DNA of 64,000 nucleotides from the NCBI GenBank assembly GCA_033782935.1, contig JAWQEG010001376.1:62001-126000 (forward strand). Direction: 5' to 3'. The notes below the pieces were generated by a model. That model ran no database searches and was not told where the DNA came from. It saw nothing but the letters and a program-made list of their open reading frames with translations. Position numbers and translations under genes: made by a program. This stretch comes from Petrolisthes cinctipes. Its lineage: Eukaryota > Arthropoda > Malacostraca > Decapoda > Porcellanidae. Positions within the stretch are counted from its first letter, which is position 1. The number at the start of each line of letters is the position of its first letter. Positions 12,594 through 25,375 of the stretch are shown here, piece after piece.

Positions 12594-14353
12594 TTTGGGT
12601 CCCAGAAGAGATCTGTACATGCCTACTCCGTGTTAGAGTACTTTCAAAATACAGGCCCAAAACATGCTAAAAATCGATATTTTAGGTGCCCAAAGTCGAT
12701 ATGTGAATGCATCTTCAGATTCCATTTATATCCCAAATTCAGGCTCAAAACACCCGAAAATTTGATATTTTTGGGTCCCTGAAGCTATCTGTACATGCCT
12801 ACTCAGTGCTAGAATATTTTTTAAATGTAGGCCCAAAACATGCTAAAAATCGATATTTTAGGTGCTAAATGTCGATATGAGCATGCATTTTCTGTACCGG
12901 TTTATATCTCAAATTCAGGCTCAAAACACCCGAAAATTCGATTATTTTTGGTCCCAGAAGCGATCTTTACATGCCTACTCCGTGTTAGAGTATTTTCAAA
13001 ATACAGGCCCAAAACATGCTCAAAATCGATATTTTATATACCCAAAGTCAATATGTGTATGCATCTTCTATACCCGTTTATATCCCAAATTCAGGCTGAA
13101 AACATCCGAAAATTCGATATTTTTTTGTCCCAGAAGCGATCTGTACATGCCTACTCATTGCTAGAATACTTTCAAAATATAGGCCCAAAACATGCCAAAA
13201 ATCGATATTTTGGGTGCCCAAAGTCGATATCTGCATGCATATTCTGTACCCGTTTATATCTCAAATTCAGGCTCAAAACAACGGAAAATTCAATATTTTT
13301 TTGTTCCAGAAGCGATCTGTACATGCCTACTCATTGCTAGAAAGTTTTCAAAATATAGGCTCAAAACATGCTAAAAATCTATAATTTAGGTGTCCAAAGT
13401 CGATATGTGCATACATCTTTTGTACCCGTTTATATCCCAAATTCAGGCTCAAATCACCCGAAAATTCGATATTTTTGGGTCCCTGAAGCGATCTGTACAT
13501 GCCTACTCAGTGCTAGAATATTTTTTAAATGTAGGCCCAAAACATGCTAAAAATCGATATTTTAGGTGCTAAATGTCGATATGAGCATGCATTTTCTGTA
13601 CCGGTTTATATCTCAAATTCAGGCTCAAAACACCCGAAAATTCGATAATTTTGGGTTCCAGAAGGTTTCTTTACATGCCTACTCCGTGTTAGAGTATTTT
13701 CAAAATACAGGCCCAAAACATGCTCAAAATCGATATTTTATTTACCCAAAGTCAATATGTGTATGCATCTTCTATACCCGTTTATATCCCAAATTCAGGC
13801 TGAAAACATCCGAAAATTCGATATTTTTTTGTCCCAGATGCGATCTGTACATGCCTACTCATTGCTAGAATACTTTCAAAATATAGGCCCAAAACATGCT
13901 AAAAATCGATATTTTGGGTGCCCAAAGTCGATATCTGCATGCATATTCTGTACCCGTTTATATCTCAAATTCAGGCTCAAAACAACGGAAAATTCAATAT
14001 TTTTGGGTTCCGGAAGCGATCTGTACATGTCTACTCATTGCTAGAAAGTTTTCAAAATATAGGCTCAAAACATGCTAAAAATCTATAATTTAGGTGTCCA
14101 AAGTCGATATGTGCATACATCTTTTGTACCCGTTTATATCCCAAATTCAGGCTCAAAACACCCGAAAATTCGATATTTTTGGGTCCCTGAAGCGATCTGT
14201 ACATGCCTACTCAGTGCTAGAATATTTTTTAAATGTAGGCCCAAAACATGCTAAAAATCGATATTTTAGGTGCTAAATGTCGATATGATCATGCATTTTC
14301 TGTACCGGTTTATATCTCAAATTCAGGCTCAAAACACCCGAAAATTCGATAAT
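12594..14353 (+). repeat. 10-monomer higher-order repeat, copy 2 (1760 bp)
   Basis: All rare variants listed for copy 1 recur 1760 bp later, for example CAGATTCCATTTATATCCC near 12717 and CAGAAGGTTTCTTTAC near 13660. Matching ends near 14368, where GAAGAGATCTG of copy 1 is replaced by GAAGGGATATT. Such near-identity in a fast-evolving satellite implies a very recent duplication, or else an assembly artefact. Confidence 0.92.
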
Positions 14354-14593
14354 TTTGGGTCCCAGAAGGGATATTTACATGCCTACTCAGTGCTAAAATG
14401 TTTTCAAAATATAGGCTTAATGCATGCTAAAAATCGATATTTTAGGTGTCCAAAGTCGATATGTGAATACTTCTTTTGTACCCGTTTATATCCAAAATTC
14501 ACGCTCAAAACACCCGAAAATTCGATATTTTTGGGTTCCAGAAGCGATCTGTACATGCCTACTCATTGTTAGAAAGTTTTCAAAATATAGGCT

Positions 14594-15297
14594 CAAAACA
14601 TGCTAAAAATCTATAATTTAGGTGTCCAAAGTCGATATGTGCATACATCTTTTGTACCCGTATATATCCCAAATTCTGGCTCAAAACACCCGAAAATTCG
14701 ATATTTTTGGGTCCCTGAAGCGATCTGTACATGCCTACTCAGTGCTAGAATATTTTTTAAATGTAGGCCCAAAACATGCTAAAAATCGATATTTTTGGTG
14801 CTAAATGTCGATATGAGCATGCATTTTCTGTACCGGTTTATATCTCAAATTCAAGCTCAAAACACCCGAAAATTCGATAATTTTGGGTCCCAGAAGCGAT
14901 CTTTACATGCCTACTCCGTGTTAGAGTATTTTCAAAATACAGGCCCAAAACATGCTCAAAATCGATATTTTATATACCCAAAGTCAATATGTGTATGCAT
15001 CTTCTATACCCGTTTATATCCCAAATTCAGGCTGAAAACATCCAAAAATTCGATATTTTTTTGTCCCAGAAGCGATCTGTACATGCCTACTCATTGCTAG
15101 AATTCTTTCAGAATATAGGCCCAAAACATGCTAAAAATCGATATTTTGGGTGCCCAAAGTCGATATCTGCATGCATATTCTGTACCCGTTTATATCTCAA
15201 ATTCAGGCTCAAAACAACGGAAAATTCAATATTTTTGGGTTCCAGAAGCGATCTGTACATGCCTACTCATTGCTAGAAAGTTTTCAAAATATAGGCT
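14594..15297 (+). repeat. 4-monomer higher-order repeat, copy 1 (704 bp)
   Basis: Four monomers recur 704 bp downstream. The clearest shared private variants are CGATATTTTTGGTGCTAAATG (14787 and 15491) and TCAAGCTCAAAAC (about 14852 and 15556). Single-base differences such as CCCGTATATATCCC here against CCCGTTTATATCCC in copy 2 show that the copies have begun to diverge. The monomer upstream (about 14365, GAAGGGATATTTACATGCC) recurs near 16301 at 11 monomers and near 17357. Confidence 0.88.
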
Positions 15298-16001
15298 CAA
15301 AACATGCTAAAAATCTATAATTTAGGTGTCCAAAGTCGATATGTGCATACATCTTTTGTACCCGTTTATATCCCAAATTCTGGCTCAAAACACCCGAAAA
15401 TTCGATATTTTTGGGTCCCTGAAGCGATCTGTACATGCCTACTCAGTGCTAGAATATTTTTTAAATGTAGGCCCAAAACATGCTAAAAATCGATATTTTT
15501 GGTGCTAAATGTCGATATGAGCATGCATTTTCTGTACCGGTTTATATCTCAAATTCAAGCTCAAAACACCTGAAAATTCGATAATTTTGGGTCCCAGAAG
15601 CGATCTTTACATGCCTACTCCGTGTTAGAGTATTTTCAAAATACAGGCCCAAAACATGCTCAAAATCGATATTTTATATACCCAAAGTCAATATGTGTAT
15701 GCATCTTCTATACCCGTTTATATCCCAAATTGAGGCTGAAAACATCCGAAAATTCGATATTTTTTTGTCCCAGAAGCGATCTGTACATGCCTACTCATTG
15801 CTAGAATACTTTCAAAATATAGGCCCAAAACATGCTAAAAATCGATATTTTGGGTGCCCAAAGTCGATATCTGCATGCATATTCTGTACCCGTTTATATC
15901 TCAAATTCAGGCTCAAAACAACGGAAAATTCAATATTTTTGGGTTCCAGAAGCGATCTGTACATGCCTACTCATTGCTAGAAAGTTTTCAAAATATAGGC
16001 T
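15298..16001 (+). repeat. 4-monomer higher-order repeat, copy 2 (704 bp)
   Basis: This repeats the order of copy 1 with scattered substitutions, for example CACCTGAAAATTCG near 15568 and AAATTGAGGCTG near 15728. The following monomer at 16002 begins a third copy, but the series changes within two monomers. Confidence 0.86.
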
Positions 16002-17838
16002 CAAAACATGCAAAAAATCTATAATTTAGGTGTCCAAAGTCGATATGTGCATACATCTTTTGTACCCGTTTATATCCCATATTCAGGCTCAAAACACCCG
16101 AAAATTCGATATTTTTGGGTCCCTGAAGCGATCTGTACATGCCTACTCAGTGCTAGAATATTTTTTAAATGTAGGCCCAAAACATGCTAAAAATCGATAT
16201 TTTAGGTGCTAAATGTCGATATGATCATGCATTTTCTGTACCGGTTTATATCTCAAATTCAGGCTCAAAACACCCGAAAATTCGATAATTTTGGGTTCCA
16301 GAAGTGATATTTACATGCCTACTCAGTGCTAAAATGTTTTCAAAATATAGGCTTAATGCATGCTAAAAATCGATATTTTAGGTGTCCAAAGTCGATATGT
16401 GAATACTTCTTTTGTACCCGTTTATATCCAAAATTCACGCTCAAAACACCCGAAAATTCGATATTTTTGGGTTCCAGAAGCGATCTGTACATGCCTACTC
16501 ATTGCTAGAAAGTTTTCAAAATATAGGCTCAAAACATGCTAAAAATCTATAATTTAGGTGTCCAAAGTCGATATGTGCATACATCTTTTGTACCCGTTTA
16601 TATCCCAAATTCAGGCTCAAAACACCCGAAAGTTCGATATTTTTGGGTCCCTGAAGCGATCTGTACATGCCTACTCAGTGCTAGAATATTTTTTAAATGA
16701 AGGCCCAAAACATGCTAAAAATCGATATTTTTGGTGCTAAATGTCGATATGAGCATGAATTTTCTGTACCGGTTTATATCTCAAATTCAAGCTCAAAACA
16801 CCCGAAAATTCGATAATTTTGGGTCCCAGAAGCGATCTTTACATGCCTACTCCGTGTTAGAGTATTTTCAAAATACAGGCCCAAAACATGCTCAAAATCG
16901 ATATTTTATATACCCAAAGTCAATATGTGTATGCATCTTCTATACCCGTTTATATCCCAAATTCAGGCTGAAAACATCCGAAAATTCGATATTTTTTTGT
17001 CCCAGAAGCGATCTGTACATGCCTACTCATTGATAGAATACTTTCAAAATACAGGCCCAAAACATGCTAAAAATCGATATTTTGATTGCCCAAAGTCGAT
17101 ATGTGCATACATCTTTTGTACCCGTTTATATCCCAAATTCAGGCTCAAAACACCCGAAAATTCGATATTTTTGGGTCCCTGAAGCTATCTGTACATGACT
17201 ACTTAGTGCTAGAATATTTTTTAAATGTAGGCCCAAAACATGCTAAAAATCGATATTTTAGGTGCTAAATGTCGATATGAGCATGCATTTTCTGTACCGG
17301 TTTATATCTCAAATTCAGGCTCAAAACACCCGAAAATTCGATAATTTTGGGTCCCAGAAGGGATATTTACATGCCTACTCAGTGCTAAAATGTTTTCAAA
17401 ATATAGGCTTAATGCATGCTAAAAATCGATATTTTAGGTGTCCAAAGTCGATATGTGAATACTTCTTTTGTACCCGTTTATATCCAAAATTCACACTCAA
17501 AACACCCGAAAATTCGAAATTTTTGGGTCCCTGAAGCGATCTGTATATGCCTACTCCTTGTTAGAGCATTTTCAAAATACAGGCCCAAAACATGCTCAAA
17601 ATCGATATTTTAGGTTCCCATAGTCAATATGTGTATGCATCTTCTATACCCGTTTATATCCCAAATTCAGGCTGAAAACATCCGAAAATTTGATATTTTT
17701 TTGTCCCAGAAGCGTTCTGTACATGCCTACTCATTGCTAGAATACTTTCAAAATATAGGCCCAAAACATGCTAAAAATCGATATTTTGGATGCCCAAAGT
17801 CGATATCTGCATGCATCTTCTGTACCCGTTTATATTTT
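16002..17838 (+). repeat. Mixed monomers related at 11-mer spacing (1936 bp) to the preceding block
   Basis: Several variants of the 14.4-15.1 kb segment recur here 1936 bp downstream, including CTTAATGCATGC (about 14417 and 16353), CGATATTTTTGGTGCTAAATG (14787 and 16723) and the TATACCCAAAGTCAATATG type at about 16910. Local changes include TTTTGATTGCCC near 17080 and CATGACTACTTAG near 17195. No shorter HOR was resolved. Confidence 0.75.
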
Positions 17839-18894
17839 AAATTCTGGCTCAAAACACCCGAAAATACGATATTTTTGGGTCCCAGAAGCAATCTGTATAA
17901 GCCTACTCCGTGTTTGAGTATTTTCAAAATACAGGCTCAAAACATGCTGAAAATCGAAATTTTAGCTACCCATAGTCGATATGTGCATGCATCTTCTGTA
18001 CCCGTTTATATCTCAAATTCAGGCTCAAAACACCCTAAAATTCGATATTTTCGGGTCCCAGAAGCGATCTGTACATGCCTACTCTTTGCTAGAATTTTTT
18101 CAAAATACAGACCCAAAATATGTTAAAAATCGATATTTTAGGTGCCCAATGTCGATATGTGCATGCATCTTCTGTACCCGTTTATATCTCAAATTCAGGC
18201 TTAAAACACCCGAAAATTCGATATTTTTGGGTCCAAGAAGCAATCTGTACATGAATACTCAGTGCTAGAATGTTTTCAAAATATAGGCTCAAAACATGCT
18301 AAAAATCAATATTTTATATGTCCCATGTCGATATGTGCATGCATGTTCTGTACCCGTTTATATCTCAAATTCTGGCTCAAAACACCCGAAAATACGATAT
18401 TTTTGGGTCCCAGAAGCGATTTGTATAAGTCTACTCCGTGTTTGAGTATTTTCAAAATACAGGCCCAAAACATGCTGAAAATCGAAATTTTAGCTACCCA
18501 GAGTCGATATGTGCATGCATCTTCTGTACCCGTTTATATCTCAAATTCAGGCTCAAAATAACGGAAAATTCAATATTTTTGGGTTCCAGAAGCGATCTGT
18601 AAATGCCTACTCAGTGCTGGAATATTTTCAAAATATAGGCCCAATACATGCTAAAAATCGATATTTTAGGTGCCCAATGTCCATATGTGCATGCATCTTC
18701 TGTACCCGTTTATATCTCAAATTCAGGCTTAAAACACCCGAAAATTCGATATTTTTGGGTCCAAGAAGCAATCTGTACATGCCTACTCAGTGCTAGAATG
18801 TTTTCAAAATATAGGCTCAAAACATGCTAAAAATCAATATTTTATATGTCCCAAGTCGATATGTGCATGAATGTTCTGTACCCGTTTATATCTC
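17839..18894 (+). repeat. 6-monomer higher-order repeat, second family, copy 1 (1056 bp)
   Basis: This 6-mer uses other subtypes than the one at 5.3-7.4 kb. Diagnostic variants are GTATAAGCCTACTCCGTG, CGAAATTTTAGCTACCC, ACCCAAAATATGTTAAAAATC and TTTTATATGTCCCATGTCG. All recur 1056 bp downstream. The two left-most monomers differ between copies by single bases only. Confidence 0.88.
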
Positions 18895-19655
18895 AAATTC
18901 TGGCTCAAAACACCCGAAAATACGATATTTTTGGGTCCCAGAAGCAATCTGTATAAGCCTACTCCGTGTTTGAGTATTTTCAAAATACAGGCCCAAAACA
19001 TGCTGAAAATCGAAATTTTAGCTACCCATAGTCGATATGTGCATGCATCTTCTGTACCCGTTTATATCTCAAATTCAGGCTCAAAACACCCTAAAATTCG
19101 ATATTTTCGGGTCCCAGAAGCGATCTGTACATGCCTACTCTTTGCTAGAATTTTTTCAAAATACAGACCCAAAATATGTTAAAAATCGATATTTTAGGTG
19201 CCCAATGTCGATATGTGCATGCATCTTCTGTACCCGTTTATATCTCAAATTCAGGCTTAAAACACCCGAAAATTCGATATTTTTGGGTCCAAGAAGCAAT
19301 CTGTACATGAATACTCAGTGCTAGAATGTTTTCAAAATATAGGCTCAAAACATGCTAAAAATCAATATTTTATATGTCCCATGTCGATATGTGCATGCAT
19401 GTTCTGTACCCGTTTATATCTCAAATTCTGGCTAAAACACCCGAAAATACGATATTTTTGGGTCCCAGAAGCGATTTGTATAAGCCTACTCCGTGTTTGA
19501 GTATTTTCAAAATACAGGCCCAAAACATGCTGAAAATCGAAATTTTAGCTACCCAGAGTCGATATGTGCATGCATCTTCTGTACCCGTTTATATCTCAAA
19601 TTCAGGCTCAAAATAACGGAAAATTCAATATTTTTGGGTTCCAGAAGCGATCTGT
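18895..19655 (+). repeat. 6-monomer higher-order repeat, second family, partial copy 2
   Basis: The match to copy 1 runs about 760 bp and ends where GTAAATGCCTACTCAGTGCTGG (near 18600) corresponds to GTACATGCCTACTCAGTGCTAG. A one-base deletion (GGCTAAAACAC near 19434) is private to this copy. Confidence 0.85.
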
Positions 19656-20095
19656 ACATGCCTACTCAGTGCTAGAAAGTTTTCAAAATATAGGCTCAAA
19701 ACATGCTAAAAATCTATAATTTAGGTGTCCAAAGTCGATATGTGCATACATCTTTTGTACCCGTTTATATCCCAAATTCTGGCTCAAAACACCCGAAAAT
19801 TCGATATTTTTCGGTCCCTGAAGCGATCTGTACATGCCTACTCAGTGCTAGAACATTTTTTAAATGTAGGCCCAAAACATGCTAAAAATCGATATTTTAG
19901 GTGCTAAATGTCGATATGAGCATGTATTTTCTGTACCGGTTTATATCTCAAATTCAGGCTCAAAACACCCGAAAATTCGATTATTTTGTGTCCCAGAAGG
20001 GATATTTACATGCCTACTCAGTACTAAAATGTTTTAAAAAATATAGGCCAAAGCATGCTAAAAACCGATATTTTAGGTGTCCAAAGTCGATATGT

Positions 20096-20116
20096 GCATA
20101 CATCTTTATATCCAAA
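20096..20116 (+). repeat. Monomer with 11-bp internal deletion, copy 1
   Basis: CATCTTTATATCC stands where related monomers have CATCTT, then TTGTACCCGTT, then TATATCC. The deletion removes most of the GTACCCG segment of half A. The T-rich flanks could have allowed slippage. Confidence 0.85.
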
Positions 20117-21492
20117 ATTCACGCTCAAAACACCCGAAAATTCGATATTTTTGGGTCCCTAAAGCGATATGTACATGCCTAATCTGTGTTAGAGTATTTT
20201 CAAAATACAGGCCCAAAACATGCTCAAAATCGATATTTTAGGTGCAAAAAGTCAATATGTGTATGCATCTTCTATACCCGTTTATATCCCAAATTCAGGC
20301 TGAAAACACCCGAAAATTCGATGTTTTTTTGTCCCAGAAGCGTTCTGTACATGCCTACTCATTGCTAGAATACTTTCAAAATATAGGCCCAAAACATGCT
20401 AAAAATCGATATTTTGGGTGCACAAAGTCGATATCTGCATTCATATTCTGTACCCGTTTATATATCAAATTCAGGCTTAAAACACCCGAAAACTTGATAT
20501 TTTTGGGTCCCAGAAGAGATCTGTACATGCCTACTCCGTGTTAGAGTACTTTCAATATACAGGCCCAAAAAATGCTGAAAATCGATATTTTATGTGCCCA
20601 AAGTCGATATGTGCATGCATCTTCAGTACCCGTTTATATCTCAAATTCAGGCTCAAAACCACGGAAAACTCAATATTTTTGGGTTCCTGAAGCGATCTGT
20701 ACATGCCTACTCAGTGCTAGAAAGTTTTCAAAATATAGGCTCAAAACATGCTAAAAATCTATAATTTAGGTGTCCAAAGTCGATATGTGCATACATCTTT
20801 TGTACCCGTTTATATCCCAAATTCTGGCTCAAAACACCCGAAAATTCGATATTTTTGGGTCCCTGAAGCGATCTGTACATGCCTACTCAGTGCTAGAATA
20901 TTTTTTAAATGTAGGCCCAAAACATGCTATAAATCGATATTTTAGGTGTCCAAAGTCGATATGTGCATACATCTTTTGTACCGGTTTATATCTCAAATTC
21001 AAGCTCAAAACACCCGAAAATTCGATAATTTTGGGTCCCAGAAGGGATATTTACATGCCTACTTAGTGCTAAAATGTTTTCAAAATATAGGCTTAAAGCA
21101 TGCTAAAAATCGATATTTTAAGTGTCCAAAGTCGATATGTGCATACATCTTTTGTATCCGTTTATATCCAAAATTCATGCTCAAAACACCCGAAAATTCG
21201 ATATTTTTTTGTCCAGGAAGCGATCTGTACATGCCTACTCAGTGCTAGAATATTTTTAAAATATAGGCCCAAAACAGGCTAAAAATCGATATTTTAGGAG
21301 CTAAATGTCGATATGAGCATGCATTTTCTGTACCGGTTTATATCTCAAATTCAGGCTCAAAACACCCGAGAATTTGATAATTTTAGGTCCCAGAAGGGAT
21401 ATTTACATGCCTACTCAGTACTAAAATGTTTTCAAAATATAGGCCAAAGCATGCTAAAAACCGATATTTTAGGTGTCCAAAGTCGATATGTG

Positions 21493-21513
21493 CATACATC
21501 TTTATATCCAAAA
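21493..21513 (+). repeat. Monomer with 11-bp internal deletion, copy 2
   Basis: The junction is the same as at 20106, with matching flanks on both sides (a CCGATATTTTAGGTGTCC type upstream and CCAAAATTCACGCTC downstream). It probably descends from the same deletion by multi-monomer duplication. Confidence 0.85.
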
Positions 21514-22231
21514 TTCACGCTCAAAACACCCGAAAATTCGATGTTTTTGGGTCCCTGAAGCGATATGTACATGCCTACTCCGTGTTAGAGTATTTTCAAA
21601 ATACAGGCCTAAAACATGCTCGAAATCGGTATTTTATATTCCCAAAGTCAATATGTTTATGCATCTTCTATACCCGTTTATATACCAAATTCAGGCTGAA
21701 AACATCAGAAAATTCGATATTTTTTTGTCCCAGAAGCGTTCTGTACATGCCAAATCATTGCTTGAATACTTTCAAAATATAGGCCCAAAACATGCTAAAA
21801 ATCGATATTTTGGGTGCCCAAAGTCGATATCTGCATGCATATTATGTACCCGTTTATATATCAAATTCAGGCTCAAAACACCCGAAAACTCGATATTTTT
21901 GGGTCCCAGAAGAGATCTGTACATGCCTACTCCGTGTTAGAGTACTTTCAAAATACAGGCCCAAAACATGCTAAAAATCTATAATTTAGGTGTCCAAAGT
22001 CGATATGTGCATGCATCTTCTGTACCCGTATATATCTGAAATTCATTCTCAAAACACCCAAAAATTCGATATTTTTGTGTCCCTGAAGCGATCTGTACAT
22101 GCCAACTTCGTGTTAGAGTATTTTCAAAATAGATGCCCAAAACATGCTCAAAATCGATATTTTGGGTGCCCAAAGTCGATATGTGCATGCATCTTCTGTA
22201 CCCGTTTATATCTCAAATTCAGGCTCAAAAC

Positions 22232-22256
22232 ACCCGAAAATTCGATATTTTCGGGT
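22232..22256. other. Perfect 10-bp inverted repeat, TCGAT loop (half B)
   Basis: The arms are ACCCGAAAAT and ATTTTCGGGT. The loop is the common TCGAT core instead of TCGTT, so this version arose from a different monomer subtype. Confidence 0.9.
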
Positions 22257-22635
22257 CCCAGAAGCGATCTGTACATGCCTACTCTTTGCTAGAATGTTTT
22301 CAAAATACAGACCCAAAATATGCTCAAAATCGATATTTTAGGTGCAAAAAGTCGATATGTGCATACATCTTTTGTACACTTTTATATCCCAAATTCTGGC
22401 TTAAAACACCCGAAAATTCGATATTTTTGTGTCCCAGAAGCGATCTTTAAATGCCTACTCAGTGCTAGAATATTTTCAAAATATAGGCCCAATACATGCT
22501 AAAAATCGATATTTTAGGTACCCAATGTCGATATGTGCATGCATCTTCTGTACCCGTTTATATCTCAAATTCAGGCTTAAAACACCCGAAAATTCGATAT
22601 TTTTGGGTCCAAGAAGCAATCTGTACATGCCTACT

Positions 22636-22656
22636 CAGTGCTAGCAAAATATAGGC
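22636..22656 (+). repeat. Monomer with 8-bp deletion
   Basis: CTAGCAAAATATAGG replaces the usual CTAG, AATGTTTT, CAAAATATAGG. The loss lies near the end of half B, in the T-tract linker. Confidence 0.85.
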
Positions 22657-23011
22657 TCAAAACATGCTAAAAATCAATATTTTATATGTCCCAAGTCGAT
22701 ATGTGCATGCATGTTCTGTACCCGTTTATATCTCAAATTCAGGCTTAAAACACCCGAAAATTCGATATTTTTGGGTCCAAGAAGCAATCTGTACATGCCT
22801 ACTCAGTGCTAGAATGTTTTCAAAATATAGGCTCAAAACATGCTAAAAATCAATATTTTATATGTCCCAAGTCGATATGTGCATGCATGTTCTGTACCCG
22901 TTTATATCTCAAATTCAGGCTCAAAACACCTGAAAATTTGATAATTTTGGGTCCCAGATGCGATCTTTACATGCCTACTCTGTGTTAGAGTATTTTCAAA
23001 ATACAGGCCCA

Positions 23012-23036
23012 AAACATGCTCAAAGTCAATATGTGT
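23012..23036 (+). repeat. Monomer with 22-bp deletion removing the half-A core
   Basis: CATGCTCAAAGTCAATATG replaces the longer form in which CTCAAA is followed by the TCGATATTTT core, TATACCCAAA and then GTCAATATG. The repeated CAAA at both edges suggests a deletion by short direct repeats. This is the only complete loss of the TCGAT core that I noticed. Confidence 0.85.
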
Positions 23037-24831
23037 ATGCATCTTCTATACCCGTTTATATCCCAAATTCAGGCTGAAAACACCCGAAAATTCGATATTT
23101 TTTTGTCCCAGAAGCGTTCTGTACATGCCTACTCATTGCTAGAATTCTTTAAAAGTATAGGCCCAAAACATGCTAAAAATCGATATTTTGTGTGCCCAAA
23201 GTCGATATCTGCATGCATTTTCTGTACCCGCGTATATCTCAAATTCAGGATCAAAACACCCGAAAACTCGATATTTTTGGGTCCCAGAAGAGATCTGTAC
23301 ATGCCTACTCAGTGTTAGAGTACTTTCAAAATACAGACCCAAAACATGCTGAAAATCGATATTTTAGGTGCCCAAAGTCGATATGTGCATGCATTTTCAG
23401 TACCCGTTTATATCTCAAATTCAGGCTCAAAACAACGGAAAATTCAATATTTTTGGGTTCCAGAAGCGATCTGTACATGCCTACTCAGTGCTAGAGAGTT
23501 TTCAAAATATAGGCTCAAAATATGCTAAAAATCTATAATTAAGGTGTCCAAAGTCGATATGTGCATACACCTTTTGTACCCGTTTATATCCAAAATTCAG
23601 GCTCAAAACACCCGAAAACTCGATATTTTTGGGTCCCAGAAGCGATCTGTACATGTCTACTCTTTGTTAGAATGTTTTCAAAATACAGACCCAAAACATG
23701 CTCAAAATCGATATTTTAGGTGCAAAAAGTCGATATGTGCATGCATTTTCAGTACCCGTTTATATCTCAAATTTAGGCTCAAAACACCCAAAAATTCAAT
23801 ATTTTTGGGTCCCAGAAGCGATCTGTACATGCCTACTCAGTGCTAGAATGTTTTCAAAATATAGATTTAAAACATGCTAAAAATCGATATTTTAGGTGTC
23901 CAAAGTCGATATGTGAATACATCTTTTGTACACGTTTATATCCCAAATTCTGGCTCAAAACACCCGAAAATTCGATATTTTTGTGTCCCAGAAGCGATCT
24001 GTACATTCCTACTCAGTGCTGGAATATTTTCAAAATATAGGCCCAATACATGTTAAAAATCGATATTTTAGGTGCCCAATGTCGATATGTGCATGCATAT
24101 GCTGTACCCGTTTATATCTTAAATTCAGGCTCAAAACACCCGAAAATTCGATATTTTTGGGTCCCAGAAGCGATCTTTACATGCCTACTCCGTGTTAGAG
24201 TATTTTCAAAATACAGGCCCAAAACATGCTCAAAATCGTTATTTTAGGTTCCCAAAGTCAATATGTGTATGCATCTTCTATACCCGTTTATATCTCAAAT
24301 TCAGGCTCAAAACACCCGAAAATTAGATATTTTTTTGTCCCAGAAGCGATCTGTACATGCCTACTGATTACTAGAATACTTTCAAAATATAGGCCCAAAT
24401 CATGCTAAAAATCGATATTTTGGGTGCCCAAAGTCGATATGTGCATGCATCTTCAGTACCCGTTTATATCTTAAATTCAGTCTCAAAACACCCGAAAATT
24501 CGATATTTTTGGGTCCCAGAAGCGATCTTTACATGCCTACTCCGTGTTAGAGTATTTTCAAAATACAGGCCCAAAACATGCTCAAAATCGATATTTTAGG
24601 TGCCCAAAGTCGATATGTGCATGCATCTTCAGTACCCGTTTATATCTCAAATTCAGGCTCAAAATAATGGAAAATTCAATATTTTTGGGTTCCAGAAGCG
24701 ATCTGTACATGCCTACTCAGTGCTAGAGAGTTTTCAAAATATAGGCTTAAAACATGCTAAAAATCTATAATTTAGGTGTCCAAAGTCGATATGTGCATAC
24801 ATCTTTTGTATCCGTTTATATCCCAAATTCA

Positions 24832-25375
24832 GGCTCAAAACACCCGAAAACTCGATATTTTTGGGGCCCAGAAACGATCTGTACATGCCTACTCTTTGCT
24901 AGAATGTTTTCAAAATTTAGACCCAAAACATGCTCAAAATCGATTTTTTAGGTGCAAAAAGTCGATATGTGCATGCATTTTCAGTACCCGTTTATATCTC
25001 AAATTTAGGCATAAAACACCCAAAAATTCAATATTTTTGGGTCCCAGAAGCGATCTGTACATGCCTACTCAGTGCTAGAATGTTTTCAAAATATAGTCTT
25101 AAAACATGCTAAAAATCGATATTTTAGGTGTCCAAAGTCGATATGTGCATACATCTTTTGTACCCGTTTATATCCCAAATTCTGGCTCAAAACACCCGAA
25201 AATTCGATATTTTTGTGTCCCAGAAGCGATCTGTACATGCCTACTTAGTGCTGGACTATTTTCAAATAATAGGCCCAATACATGCTAATAATCGATATTT
25301 TAGGTGCCTAATGTCAATATGTGCATGCATCTTCTGTACCCGTTTATATCTCAAATTCAGGCTCAAAACACCCGA
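24832..25375 (+). repeat. About 0.54-kb duplicated block, copy 1 (offset 1935 bp)
   Basis: Three monomers carry private variants that recur 1935 bp downstream (11 monomers minus 1 bp): TTTTGGGGCCCAGAAAC, CGATTTTTTAGGTGC, TTTAGGCATAAAACACCC and ATATAGTCTTAAAAC. Flanking monomers do not match at this offset, so it is a block transfer or the remnant of a longer HOR. Confidence 0.82.

Larger units (their letters stand above)
19656..24831 (+). repeat. Mixed monomers with register-breaking deletions
   Basis: Subtypes from several upstream blocks are intermingled. The monomer register, nearly perfect until here (cumulative shift of 4 bp or less over 19.7 kb), slips by about 53 bp between 20.1 and 23.1 kb. 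Four deletions account for most of this: 11 bp near 20106, 11 bp near 21503, 8 bp near 22644 and 22 bp near 23024; each is listed separately. The two 11-bp deletions lie in similar context 1397 bp apart (eight monomers minus 11 bp), so they look like copies of one event. Confidence 0.8.
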
